Assembly (NCBI RefSeq): GCF_900116145.1
Contig: NZ_FPAB01000002.1
Coordinates: 349,078 to 413,077, forward strand
Source of the DNA: Streptomyces harbinensis
GTDB taxonomy: Bacteria > Actinomycetota > Actinomycetes > Streptomycetales > Streptomycetaceae
DNA: 64,000 nt
Direction of reading: 5' to 3'
Of the stretch, positions 33,163 through 43,200 are shown piece after piece; position 1 is the stretch's first letter; each line of letters starts with the position of its first letter. The position numbers and the translations under genes are program-made. A model generated the notes under the pieces. That model saw only the letters and a list, made by a program, of their open reading frames with translations, did no database searches and had not been told where the DNA came from.

Positions 33163-34014
33163 ATGGGGTGGATCAGCGCGGGCGCCTATGAGGTGGCGCT
33201 CGACGACGGCGGCAAGGTCATCTGCCGCAACGCGAAGGGCCGGCAGCTGAAGACCGTGCCCCCGAAGATCGCGGACGACCCGGCGGTCGTCGGACTGCGG
33301 CAGCTGACCGAATGGCTCGACCGGCACCAGCGCGAGTGCCTGGCCACGGTGGAGCGCTGGATGATCCGCTCCCTGCCCGTCCCCACCGCCGCCCTCGTCG
33401 CCCTGTGGCCGGACACCGCCTGGCAGGCGGCGCTGCGCGACCTGGTCATCACCGACACCGACGGCACGGTGGCCGGTTACCTGCGCGACGCCGACGGAGT
33501 CCGTGGCCTGGGCCTGGTCGACCTGGACGGCGACAGCGTCCGCATCAGCCCCGACCGGGTCCGGGTGCCCCACCCCGTCCTCCTGGACGACCTGGACGAA
33601 CTGCGCGACTTCGCCACCGAACTCGACCTGCGGCAGGGCGTGCAGCAACTGCACCGCGAGGTGTTCCGGCGCACCACCGAGGACCCGCGCGCCTCGTCCG
33701 TCGACACCTACGCGGGCGGCGTCTACCAGCGCTTCCGCTTCCTGGCCGGCCGCGCCGTCTCCCACGGCTACCGGGTGCGCGGCGGCCAGGCCGTCCTGTC
33801 CGTCGTCGAGGACGGCCGCACCATCGAGGCCCGGATGTGGCTCGGCGACGCCGGCTACGACGAGGCGGAGACCGGCCCGCTGGGCTGGACCACCGAGGAC
33901 GGAACCGCGCTGACCCTCGGCGACGTGGGCCCGGTGGCCTGGTCGGAAGGCATGCGCATGGCCGCGGACCTCTACGCGGGCCGGGACATCAAGAGCAGCG
34001 AGGAGCGGGCATGA
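33163..34014 (+). CDS. DUF4132 domain protein, first gene of the MoxR-vWA locus
   Basis: A 283-aa protein that is essentially a single DUF4132 domain: WISAGAYEVALDDGGKVICR at the start, GRQLKTVPPKIADDP, then LADLRDLVITD-type repeats and a conserved end (GDVGPVAWSEGMRMAADLY). In E. coli the homologous domain ends the much larger MolR/YehI proteins; here it is separate. Of three in-frame starts, ATG 33163 was chosen because GGGGAG ends six nt before it. It overlaps the next gene by ATGA, so the two are coupled. The 142-nt space to the divergent oxidoreductase contains a TAAAGT -10-like hexamer (33062) but no convincing -35. Its molecular function is unknown. Confidence 0.82.
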   Translation: MGWISAGAYEVALDDGGKVICRNAKGRQLKTVPPKIADDPAVVGLRQLTEWLDRHQRECLATVERWMIRSLPVPTAALVALWPDTAWQAALRDLVITDTDGTVAGYLRDADGVRGLGLVDLDGDSVRISPDRVRVPHPVLLDDLDELRDFATELDLRQGVQQLHREVFRRTTEDPRASSVDTYAGGVYQRFRFLAGRAVSHGYRVRGGQAVLSVVEDGRTIEARMWLGDAGYDEAETGPLGWTTEDGTALTLGDVGPVAWSEGMRMAADLYAGRDIKSSEERA

Positions 34015-37000
34015 GCGGCAACGACACCACCATCACCACCCCGGCCACCGGCGAGGAGCGGGCCGCGGCCCTGCTGGAAGCCGGCGCCATCCTGCCGCCC
34101 GCCACCCTCACCGGCGACGACACCGACACCCTGACCGCCCGCAGCTACCGCCATCCGGTGCTGCCCGGCCGCACCGTCGTCCGCCTGGTCCCCGGCACCC
34201 TCGGCGAGGCCGAGGACCTGGCGCTGGACTTCCTCGGCCTGACCCGGGAGCCGGACGCCCCCACCATCGGCCAGGTGCGCCGCGAAACCCTGGGCTTCCC
34301 CGCCTGGGCCCTGGTCAACGACCCGGCCAACGGCCACCACGCCCTCGCCCTCGTCCAGGACATCGAACGGCTCGCCGCCATGGCCGCCACCCGGGCCGGC
34401 GCGGCCAAGGACGGGTTCGACGCGCTCGGCACCCGGCTCGACCGCTCCGCCCCGCACTTCCTGCCCACCTTCTACGAGCAGGCCGCCCGCGTCTTCCTCA
34501 CCCACGACAACACCCAGTACGCCGCCGCCTTCTTCGGCAAGGCCCGCGCCGCCGAGCGCGTGCACTCCCTGGAGATCGACGAGGCACGGCAGCGCGCCGT
34601 CTTCCTGGAGTTCGCCTTCGCGGGCGCCCTCACCGTCAAGGCCCTCAAGGAACACCTCAAGGACCTCACCGCCCGGCTGTCGCCCGACGCCGCCTGGGCC
34701 GAGTTCCGGCAGCTGACCGTCGAGCGCTGCGCCGCCGGCCTGCCCCCGTACGCCTCGCTCCCGCAGGATGCCCGCGCCCTGCTGCGCGCCGCCGGGCTCG
34801 ACCAGGCCCGCGAGGAACGGGACCTGCTGCGCGAACTGCTGGCCTCCCCGGCCGTCGTGCGCGCCCCGCTGTCCTTCTGGCAGTCCTACCGGGAGCCGAT
34901 CGTCGCGCTCGCCGCCGACGAGCCGGCCGTCCGGCGCCGGCTGCTGGAGTTCATCCCCGCGACCGCCACCGACGAGGCGGCCGACACGCTGTGGCTGAGC
35001 CTGCTCGCCGACGCCGGCGCCCAGGACCTGCTCACCGCGCCGGACACCGGCGGCGGGGCACCGGGCGTGGACGCGGCCGACTGGCTCAGCCGCTGGGCGG
35101 CCCACCTGCGCAGCGGCTGGCAGCGCACCGACCGCTCCCCGCTCACCTACGCCCTCGTCGTGCGGATGGCGCCCCGGCTGCGTACAGCGGGCCGGCCCAC
35201 CACCATCGCCGCCGCCGGCCGCTACGGCCGCACCGATCTCGAACTCCTCGACGTCGCCCTCGCCAACGGCATCCCGGTCGCCGCCCCCGAGGGCTCCGGC
35301 GGCTGGAGCCGCGACCTGGAGCAGTGGCTCGCCCAGCCGGCCGGCGAACGCCGCGACCTGGCGGCCGTCGCCGCCGACCCGCGCTTCGCGCCACTGCTCT
35401 CGACGGCCGTCGGCGACCTCGGCCGCCACCGCGACTCCCGGCGCCGGCTCGAACAGATCGCCACCCACCCCGTGCTGCGCGTCGTGCTGCACGACTGGCT
35501 GGCCGCGCGCGCCGAGGAGTTCACCCGATCCCCCGGCCTCCCCGGCGCCGACGCCGTGCTCAGCACCCTGCAATCCTTCCGTACGGTGGCCGCCGAGGTG
35601 AACCCGCGGGCCGTGGCCCGGATCGCCGGCCACCGCACGGCCCCCGTGCTCGCCCACACCCTGCGGGCCGGCATCATCGACGAACTCGGCTGGCCCGCCC
35701 TGGACAAGGCCGTACGCCGGCTGGACGCCACCGGCCGGTCCACCGGCAAGAACGGCTGGTTCGCGCTGGAGGACTCCTCCTGGCCGGTGCTCATCCTCGC
35801 CAACCCCGAGCGCGCCCTGGTCGTGGGTCCCGACGAGATCCTGCTCGACCACCCGCTGCGCATCCCCGACCGCATCGACAGCTGGTACACCCCGGACTTC
35901 CGCTACGTCGACGGCGAACTGTTCGTCCAGTGGCGGCAGGACGGCAAGCTCCGTGCCTACTGGTCCAGCCGCCCGGCCGAGATCTTCACCCCCACCTACC
36001 GCGGCTCCGCCCACTGGCGCACCGCCCCCGCACCCACCTCGCACCCGCTGCCCGGCGGCGGCGCCGCCACCGGAACCGGCACGCTGCGCGCCGGCGACAC
36101 CCAACTGCCGACCGTGCGCTACGTGATGAGCGACGGCACCGGACACTGGCGGCTCTCGCACCGCAGCCGCCCGGTGTGGACGGAGTACGACCCGCACACC
36201 GGCGAGGGCGGGCGCGCCTCGCTCCCCGCGTTCCTGGCGACCGCCGCCGAGGGCCCCGGCGAACTCCGTCAGGAGAACTGCGCCCTGGTGCCCCTGGCCC
36301 CGGGCCTGGAGAACACCCCGCTGGGCACCGACGGCGCCCTGCTCGGCTGGTGGACCCGGTACGACGCCACCACCGGCGACGTCCGGGCCGGCGGCACCGA
36401 CGGACGCACCGTCAGCCTGACCGACGCCGGAGAGACCTCCGGGCCGATGCCGGTCGGCTCCCTGCTGCTGCCCGGCGGCGCCCGGCCCGTGGTGGCCGTC
36501 CAGGGCGACAGCGTCAGCCTGTACGACGACGGCGCCCCGCAGGCCACCGGCGCGCTCGGCCGGGCCCAGAAGGGCCGCCGGCACCAGGACTACGCCGCCG
36601 GCACCCCCCTCCTGGCCCCCCTTCCGCACTGGCACGCGCTGCGCCCCCGCGACACCGCCGGCTCGCTCGCCCTGCGCGCCCTGACCGACGAGCAGGCCGC
36701 CGATCTGATCGCGGCCGTCACCGAGGCCCGCGAGCAGCACGAACAAGCGCTCGCCACCGCCCGCAGCGGCGGCACCCTCACCCCCGAACAGCAGAAGGAA
36801 CGGGACCGGGGATGGCAGCAGACCCTGGCCGCCGTCGTCGCCCGCGCCCTGCCGGACATCACCGACCCCGCGCTGCGCAAGGGCGTGGCCGGCGTCGTGG
36901 TCGTTACCGAACGCCTGTGCCGCTCGCTCGAACGCTTCGTGCGGCCCCCGCAGCCCGCCGAGGTCCGCCGGGAGCAGGAGATGTTCGAGGACTACCGCCC

Positions 37001-39044
37001 GGAGCACGGCGAGGACCGCACCATCGCGGCGGCCGTCACCGGGCTCGTCACCGGCTCCGGATCCGTCTACCACCCCCAGAAGTCCTGGCTGACGCTCCAG
37101 CAGATCCGCGCCGTCCAGCAGGTGATCGCCGGCCGGCCGGCCACCGGCCGCCCGCTGATCAAGCGCCACCGCGAGGAGACCCTGGCCGGCGGCTGGACCA
37201 CCGACGAGGGCACCGCGCCCGGCGGCGGAGGCTGGCCCCGGCTGCTCCCCGCGCTGCCCGCCCTGTGCCACCGCGCCACCGCCCCCGCCACCGGCGAGAG
37301 CGCACGCGAAGCGCTCCTCCTGCTGCTCTCCGCCCTCGCCGAAGGGCCGCTCACCGGAACCCCCGGCACCGTGCGCACCGTGCTGCTCCGCGCCGAAGGC
37401 CGCGACCAGCGCCGGGCCGGACAGGTACTGCGCCACGGGGAGCGCACCGTCGTCATCCTCGGCAGGCAGCCGGGCTGCCACGACCGGGACCACGCCTGCT
37501 GGATCGCCCTCGACCGCGACCCGCAGGGCGTCTTCGGCCCCGTCGCCCAGTTCACGCACAGCGACGAACAGCCCCTGGACACCACGGTGACCGCCGAGCG
37601 GGCCGCCGAACTCGTCGCCCTGGTCCGCGAGCGCGGCCCGGCGCCCTGGCGCCCGGAAGCCGTCGACGCGCTCGCCGCCGGCACCGGCGCCGGCCCCGCC
37701 CGCGCCGCCCTGCTGCTGGCCGCCCTCCCCGACGAGCCCGGCGCCGCCACCGCCGCCACCATCGGTCTCAAGGCCGGCACCGCCAAGATCGCCGGGGAAC
37801 TGCTGACGGCCCTCAGCCGCCACGGCGATCTCTCCGAGGTGACGGGCGCCCTGCTCCCCGCCGACCTTCCGCAGCTGTGGGAGACCGGCCCGGACACGGC
37901 AGCCGCCATCGCCCGCTGGCAGCACCACTTCGGCGGCCTGCGGCTGCCCGCCGAGGACACCATGACCGAACTCGGCCAGGGCGAGGCGTCCTCCGCGCTC
38001 ACCGTGCTCAACCCGGGCCGCGTGCCCTGGATCACCCGCACCACCACCCAGCGCCCGGTGTCCCAGAAGCAGCACCACCACGAGTACACCGAACTGGCCG
38101 CCGACGACCCGGCCGCCATACCCGCCCTCGGCGACCTCAGCCGCGCCGCCCAGACCCTGCTGAACCTCGCCTACGTCCTGCCGTACGGCGACCCGCTGCG
38201 CGCCGCGCTCCCCGACGCCCTGGCCGCACTGCGCCACCGGCTCACCGACCCCGGGCTGCTGCTCGCCGTGGGCTACACCTGGCTGCCCGACGGCCGGCAA
38301 CTGTCGGCCGCCCTGCGCCAGGCGCACGGCCTGCCCGAGACGGGCGGCGCGGACCGGGACGGCTTCACCCCGGTCGGCGAGGTGTTCGTCCTCATCCCGT
38401 CCTACGGATCCAGCGAGACCGTGCTGGTGCGCCCGGCAGCCCTCAAGGGCGCCGACGACCCGGCCTTCGGCCTGCTGACCGGGCTCACCGGCCCGGGCGG
38501 CTACAACCCGCTCTGGTCGGTGAGCACCCTCCTCGGCGAGGGCATCACCGAGGCCACCGCCGCCGGCCTCGGCCCGCAGCCGGGCACCGGCCACGCCCAG
38601 GACCCCGAGTTCTCCGTCCCCGACCTGGTCACCGAGGCCGCCACCGCGCACGGCCTCGGCCGGGACGCCGCCGCGCTCTACCTCCAACTGCTCGCCCTGC
38701 CCGACCCCACCGACCGCCGGCTCACCCACTGGACCGGCTGGAAGCCCGCCCGCAGCAAGCGCGCCAGAGCCGAACTCGCCGCCACCGGCCTGGTGGTGGA
38801 GGCCAAACGGCCGCGTGCCGGCCGCACCCTGTTCCTGCCCGGCGGCTGGCAGCCCCACCAGGCACCCCGGCTCCCCATGGAGATCTGGAAGGAGAGCCTG
38901 TACGACGGCTCCGCCCGCTCCCGCCCGGTGCCGATGGGCTCCGTGCCCGACCTGTTCCGGCGCGCCTGGGCCCGCACCACCGAGGGCGACGCCCCCGCCT
39001 ACGAAGAACTCACCACCCGCGCCACCAGGAAGGGCCGCCGATGA
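34011..39044 (+). CDS. Giant 1677-aa protein of the MoxR-vWA locus
   Basis: I do not recognise a catalytic domain. Residues 1-560 look like an alpha-helical solenoid, with many amphipathic helices such as AEEFTRSPGLPGADAVLSTL. Residues about 575-860 are rich in short beta strands with Trp/Gly turns (RYVDGELFVQWRQDGKL, GALLGWWTRYD) and resemble a propeller-like or beta-sandwich region. Helical segments follow to about 1400. The end (RAELAATGLVVEAKRPRAG, then TLFLPGGWQPH) looks like a winged helix. There are no signal peptide or membrane segments, so it is cytoplasmic. It is ATGA-coupled to the DUF4132 gene before it and the MoxR gene after it, so it is probably a scaffold or substrate adaptor of the ATPase; that is inference. 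The reverse strand also shows a very long open frame, which is a codon-bias shadow. Confidence 0.75.
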   Translation: MSGNDTTITTPATGEERAAALLEAGAILPPATLTGDDTDTLTARSYRHPVLPGRTVVRLVPGTLGEAEDLALDFLGLTREPDAPTIGQVRRETLGFPAWALVNDPANGHHALALVQDIERLAAMAATRAGAAKDGFDALGTRLDRSAPHFLPTFYEQAARVFLTHDNTQYAAAFFGKARAAERVHSLEIDEARQRAVFLEFAFAGALTVKALKEHLKDLTARLSPDAAWAEFRQLTVERCAAGLPPYASLPQDARALLRAAGLDQAREERDLLRELLASPAVVRAPLSFWQSYREPIVALAADEPAVRRRLLEFIPATATDEAADTLWLSLLADAGAQDLLTAPDTGGGAPGVDAADWLSRWAAHLRSGWQRTDRSPLTYALVVRMAPRLRTAGRPTTIAAAGRYGRTDLELLDVALANGIPVAAPEGSGGWSRDLEQWLAQPAGERRDLAAVAADPRFAPLLSTAVGDLGRHRDSRRRLEQIATHPVLRVVLHDWLAARAEEFTRSPGLPGADAVLSTLQSFRTVAAEVNPRAVARIAGHRTAPVLAHTLRAGIIDELGWPALDKAVRRLDATGRSTGKNGWFALEDSSWPVLILANPERALVVGPDEILLDHPLRIPDRIDSWYTPDFRYVDGELFVQWRQDGKLRAYWSSRPAEIFTPTYRGSAHWRTAPAPTSHPLPGGGAATGTGTLRAGDTQLPTVRYVMSDGTGHWRLSHRSRPVWTEYDPHTGEGGRASLPAFLATAAEGPGELRQENCALVPLAPGLENTPLGTDGALLGWWTRYDATTGDVRAGGTDGRTVSLTDAGETSGPMPVGSLLLPGGARPVVAVQGDSVSLYDDGAPQATGALGRAQKGRRHQDYAAGTPLLAPLPHWHALRPRDTAGSLALRALTDEQAADLIAAVTEAREQHEQALATARSGGTLTPEQQKERDRGWQQTLAAVVARALPDITDPALRKGVAGVVVVTERLCRSLERFVRPPQPAEVRREQEMFEDYRPEHGEDRTIAAAVTGLVTGSGSVYHPQKSWLTLQQIRAVQQVIAGRPATGRPLIKRHREETLAGGWTTDEGTAPGGGGWPRLLPALPALCHRATAPATGESAREALLLLLSALAEGPLTGTPGTVRTVLLRAEGRDQRRAGQVLRHGERTVVILGRQPGCHDRDHACWIALDRDPQGVFGPVAQFTHSDEQPLDTTVTAERAAELVALVRERGPAPWRPEAVDALAAGTGAGPARAALLLAALPDEPGAATAATIGLKAGTAKIAGELLTALSRHGDLSEVTGALLPADLPQLWETGPDTAAAIARWQHHFGGLRLPAEDTMTELGQGEASSALTVLNPGRVPWITRTTTQRPVSQKQHHHEYTELAADDPAAIPALGDLSRAAQTLLNLAYVLPYGDPLRAALPDALAALRHRLTDPGLLLAVGYTWLPDGRQLSAALRQAHGLPETGGADRDGFTPVGEVFVLIPSYGSSETVLVRPAALKGADDPAFGLLTGLTGPGGYNPLWSVSTLLGEGITEATAAGLGPQPGTGHAQDPEFSVPDLVTEAATAHGLGRDAAALYLQLLALPDPTDRRLTHWTGWKPARSKRARAELAATGLVVEAKRPRAGRTLFLPGGWQPHQAPRLPMEIWKESLYDGSARSRPVPMGSVPDLFRRAWARTTEGDAPAYEELTTRATRKGRR

Positions 39045-40222
39045 CCACCGCCGCCACCGCCACCCCGCCCGCCGGGGACACCCGGCAGATCGTCCCGCCC
39101 GAGGACCGGTACGCCACCGAACTCGCCTTCCTCGCCGCCCACGACACCGGCCCCCGCCCGCCCGGCTGGCGGCTCACCCCGCACGCCGTCGTCACCTTCG
39201 TGATGGGCAGCGCCGGAGAACCGCTCGCCCTGCCCGCCGACGCCGAGGCCCCCGGCGGACTGCCCCGCCGCCTCGTCATCGAGCAGAAGTTCGTCGGCGA
39301 ACGCGCCCTCGTGGAGCGCTGCGTCATCACCCTGGCCGGTGAACGCGGACTGCTGCTCGTCGGTGAGCCCGGCACCGCCAAGTCCCTGCTCTCCGAACTG
39401 CTGGCCGCCGCCGTCTGCGGCACCAGCGCGCTGACCGTCCAGGGCACCGCGGGCACCACCGAGGACCAGCTCAAGTACGGCTGGAACTACGCCCTGCTGC
39501 TCGCCCAGGGCCCCAGCCGCACCGCCCTGGTGCCCTCCCCGGTGCTCAGCGCCATGACCACCGGAGCCGTCGCCCGCGTCGAGGAGATCACCCGCTGCCT
39601 GCCGGAGGTCCAGGACGCACTGGTCTCCCTGCTCTCCGAACGGCGGGTCGCCGTCCCCGAACTCGCCGGCGGCCCGGACGCCCAGCTGCACGCCGCCCCC
39701 GGCTTCGCCCTGATCGCCACCGCCAACCTCCGGGACAAGGGCGTCTCCGAGATGTCCGCCGCCCTCAAACGGCGCTTCAACTTCGAGACGGTGGGCCCCA
39801 TCGCCGACCTCGACACCGAGACCGCCCTGGTACGCCGCCAGGCCCGGGCCGCCGTCGAACGCACCGGCGCCCGCTACGGCGTCGACGACACCGTGCTGGA
39901 AGTCCTGGTCACCGCCTTCCGCGAACTGCGCGGCGGGCGCACCGCCGAGGGCTGGGAAGTGGAGCGCCCCTCCACCGTGATGAGCACCGCCGAGGCGGTG
40001 TCCGTGGCCACCGCACTGGGCCTGGCCACCGCCTACTTCCCCGCGGGACGCGACCCGCTGCGGCTGCTCCCCGGCCATCTGCTGGGCGTCGTCCGCAAGG
40101 ACGACCCCGCCGACGCCGCCCGGCTGCTCGGCTACTGGGACGGTGCCGTCCGGCGGCGGGCCGAGGCCGGCGCGACCACCTGGCGCACCCTGTGGGACCT
40201 GCGCGCCGTACTGGAGGACTGA
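39041..40222 (+). CDS. MoxR-family AAA+ ATPase (YehL-like)
   Basis: A 393-aa AAA+ protein. Walker A is GEPGTAKS (residues 108-115). The Walker B position reads ARVEEI near residues 177-182, with Glu where the first acid is usually Asp. Sensor 1 is in ALIATANLRDKG and the arginine finger in ALKRRFNFE. The insertion before sensor 1 and the lid with RPSTVMSTAEAVSVATALGL are MoxR-like. MoxR ATPases act as chaperones that load metals or remodel complexes, nearly always with a vWA protein; here the vWA protein is the next gene, 3 nt downstream. Of known subfamilies it fits E. coli YehL best. The N-terminal 75 residues are an extra helical region. Confidence 0.93.
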   Translation: MTTAATATPPAGDTRQIVPPEDRYATELAFLAAHDTGPRPPGWRLTPHAVVTFVMGSAGEPLALPADAEAPGGLPRRLVIEQKFVGERALVERCVITLAGERGLLLVGEPGTAKSLLSELLAAAVCGTSALTVQGTAGTTEDQLKYGWNYALLLAQGPSRTALVPSPVLSAMTTGAVARVEEITRCLPEVQDALVSLLSERRVAVPELAGGPDAQLHAAPGFALIATANLRDKGVSEMSAALKRRFNFETVGPIADLDTETALVRRQARAAVERTGARYGVDDTVLEVLVTAFRELRGGRTAEGWEVERPSTVMSTAEAVSVATALGLATAYFPAGRDPLRLLPGHLLGVVRKDDPADAARLLGYWDGAVRRRAEAGATTWRTLWDLRAVLED

Positions 40223-40225
40223 CCG

Positions 40226-43200
40226 ATGACCCGCACCGTGGACCCCGGTCCCGGGGCCGACACCGAACGGGCCCGGGCGGTGCTCGGCGAGCTGACCGAC
40301 CCGGCCGGCGCCCTGCTGATCGGGGTACGGCACCACGCGCCGTCCCTGGCCGCCGCCCTGCCCGCCCTGCTGGACGCGGCAGGACCCGAGGTGCTGTACG
40401 TCGAACTCCCCGCGGACCTCCAGGACTGGCTGCCCTGGCTCGCCCACCCGGAGACCCGCGCCCCCGTGGCGCTGGCGGCCGTCCCCGCCCACCCCGAGGA
40501 CGGCACGCAGCTCACCGGGCCGGCGTTCTACCCCTTCGCCGACTTCTCGCCCGAGCTGGTGGCCCTGCGCTGGGCCGCCCGCCGCGGCGTCCCCGCCGTC
40601 GCCGCCGACCTGCCGCTCGGCGACCCCGCCTGGCGCCGGCCGCGCCGCACCGGCGCCCGGCCCCCCGGCCTCGAACACGCCATGCGGGCCCGGCTCACCG
40701 GCCGCGACGGCGACGACCTGTGGGACCGGCTGGTCGAGGTCGGCGCCCCCGGGTCCGGGCCCGAAGCGCTGCGCCGCGCCGCCCTGCTGGCCGGCTGGGC
40801 GCTGCGCCGGGACGCCGAGACCGGCGGCGGCGTCGACCCGCTCGACCTGCGCCGGGAGGCGTGCATGCGGGCGCACCTGGCCACGGCGGCGGCCGGGGGA
40901 CGCCGGGCCGCGGCCGTCATCGGGGCCTTCCACGCGCCCGCCCTCACCGTCACCGCCCTCCGGGAACCGGCTCCCGAGCCCGCCCCGGAGCCGTCACCCG
41001 CCGACACGCCGCCCTGGACGGTCTCCCTCATCCCGTACACCTACGCGCTGCTCGACGAACGCTCCGGCTACCCGGCCGGCATCCGCGACCCCGAATGGCA
41101 GCACCAGGTCCTCGCGGCGGCCGGCGACCCGGAACGGCTGACCGAGGCCCTCACCCGCACCGCCGTCCGCATCTGCGCCGGGCTGCGGGCCCAGGACCAC
41201 CCGAGCGGTCCCGCCGACGCCCGCGAGATCGTCCGGCTCGCCACCGACCTCGCCCGGCTGCGCGGACTGCCCGCGCCGGGGCGCGGCGAACTCGTCGAAG
41301 CCGTCCAGAGCACCCTCGCCCAGGGCGAACCCCTGGGCCGGGGCCGTGCCGTCTCCCGCGCCCTGGAACGGGTCCTGGTCGGCGACCGCACCGGCCGACC
41401 GGCCCCGGCCGCCCCCCGCGGCGGGCTGGCACCGGCCGTCGAACGGGAACTCGCCGCACTCGGCCTGCCCGGCCCGGACGGCGGCCGGAGAGCCGGGACC
41501 GAGCGCGAACTGCGCCTGGACCCGCGCCGCTCCGAGCGCGACCGGCGCCGCGACGTCCTGCTGCGCCGGCTCACCGTCTGCGGCATCCCCTACGCCACCG
41601 AGGGCGAGGTCAGCGCGGCGGGCGGCGCCGAGGCGGTCACCACCCGCTGGCAGGTGGCCTGGACCCCGGCCACCGCCGCGATGCTGGAGGCCGTGGGGGT
41701 GCGCGGGGTCACCGCCGCCCAGGCCGCCGAGGGCACCCTGCGCGGCCGGCACCGCGGTGAGCGGGAGGCGGGCGGCCCCACCGCCGCCCAGGTGATCACC
41801 GGCCTCGCGGAGGCCGCCGCGTGCGAACTGGACGCCCTGGCGGGCGAACGGCTCGCCGAGCTGGCCGCCGTGGTACCCGCCTCCGGCACCCTGCCCGAAC
41901 TCCTGGCGGCACTCACCCTGCTGGACCGGCTGCGCGAGCCCGCCGCCCCGACCGCCCCCACCGTCGCCCTGCTCACCGACGCGGCCGTGCGGCAGGTGGA
42001 CGGCCTGACCGGCTCGGAGGACCCGGCCGACGCCCGGGCCCTGCTGGAGCTCGCCCACCGCGCCGACGCGTCCGGCGGCCTCCGCCTCACCGACGCGCTC
42101 ACCCGGCTGGCCCGCGACGGCTCACCGCTCATGTCGGGCGCGGCCCACGCCGTACGGGTCCTGCTCGGACAACAGCCGCCCCACGCCCTCGGGGAGCGGG
42201 TGGCGTCCTGGGTGGACAACGCCACCACCCCGGACGCCAGGACGGCGCTCGGCGCCCGGCTGACCGGCCTGCTCACCGCGGCGGGGCCACTGCTGGAGAC
42301 CGCACCCCAGGCGCTGGCGCCGCTGCTGGAGCGCGTGATCCACCTCCCCGACCGCCGTTTCCTGGAGCGCCTGCCCGCGCTGCGCGGCGGCTTCGACACC
42401 CTCAGCCCGGCCGCCCGCGACCGCCTGCTGGCCACCGTGGAGGACACCCTGGGCGCCCCGTTGACCGCGGTGTCCGACACGGACGCCACCACCCTGGCCC
42501 ACTGGACGACGGCGGACCTGACGGCCCGTGAGCACCTGGCCGCCCTCGGCCTCCTGCCCCCACCGCACAGCACCTCCCCGGCCACAGCGCTGCCGCCGGG
42601 ACCGGACGCGGCGCGCGGTGGCGCGCAGCCTGCCGGCCCCACCGGAACGGACGCGCCCCGGCCGACCGGGCGCGGCGCATCCCCGACCGGCGATCGTGCC
42701 GCGGACCCGGCCGGCGCGGAGGCAGCCCCGGACACCGGACGAGCGGCCGAGCCGGCCACCCGCCCCTGGCCCACCGGCGCCCCGGCCGGCACCGCGCCCG
42801 CCCCCCATGGGACGGCCCCCGGCGGCGCGGACGGCCCGGACCGCGCTGCACCGCCCGTCGGTACGGAGTCCGCCCCGGACGCCGGGGGAGTGGGTGGCCC
42901 CGGGCCGCTGGGCGGGGAGATCTCCGCTGCGGGTTCGGGGGACCGTTCCGGCGTCGGCCGGGTTCCGGTCACCGGGGGAGTGGATGATCCGGCATCGCCG
43001 GGCGGGGAGGTCTCCGCGGCGGGTACCGCTCCCGGCGCCGCGGCGCGGCCCGTACCCGCGCAGTGGGGAGGCCCGCCCGACAGCGCCGGGCCGAACCCCC
43101 TCCGCACCGGGCCGGACGACGTGGCCGACCGGCTCATCGGGCCGCAGGACCGCTGGCGGCTGGTGCTCGGACGGGGCACGGAACGGCTGGCCGACCGGGC

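Noticed and set aside
33972..38858. Minus-strand open frame of 1628 codons opposite the giant protein gene
   Set aside because: It is the antisense of a strongly biased coding sequence; its Gly/Ala/Val/Arg-rich translation shows no family motif, while the plus strand has coupled starts and stops with both neighbours.
42883..43024. CRISPR-like array in the DUF5682-vWA linker
   Set aside because: Only two imperfect in-frame units, within a coding sequence, and no cas genes anywhere.
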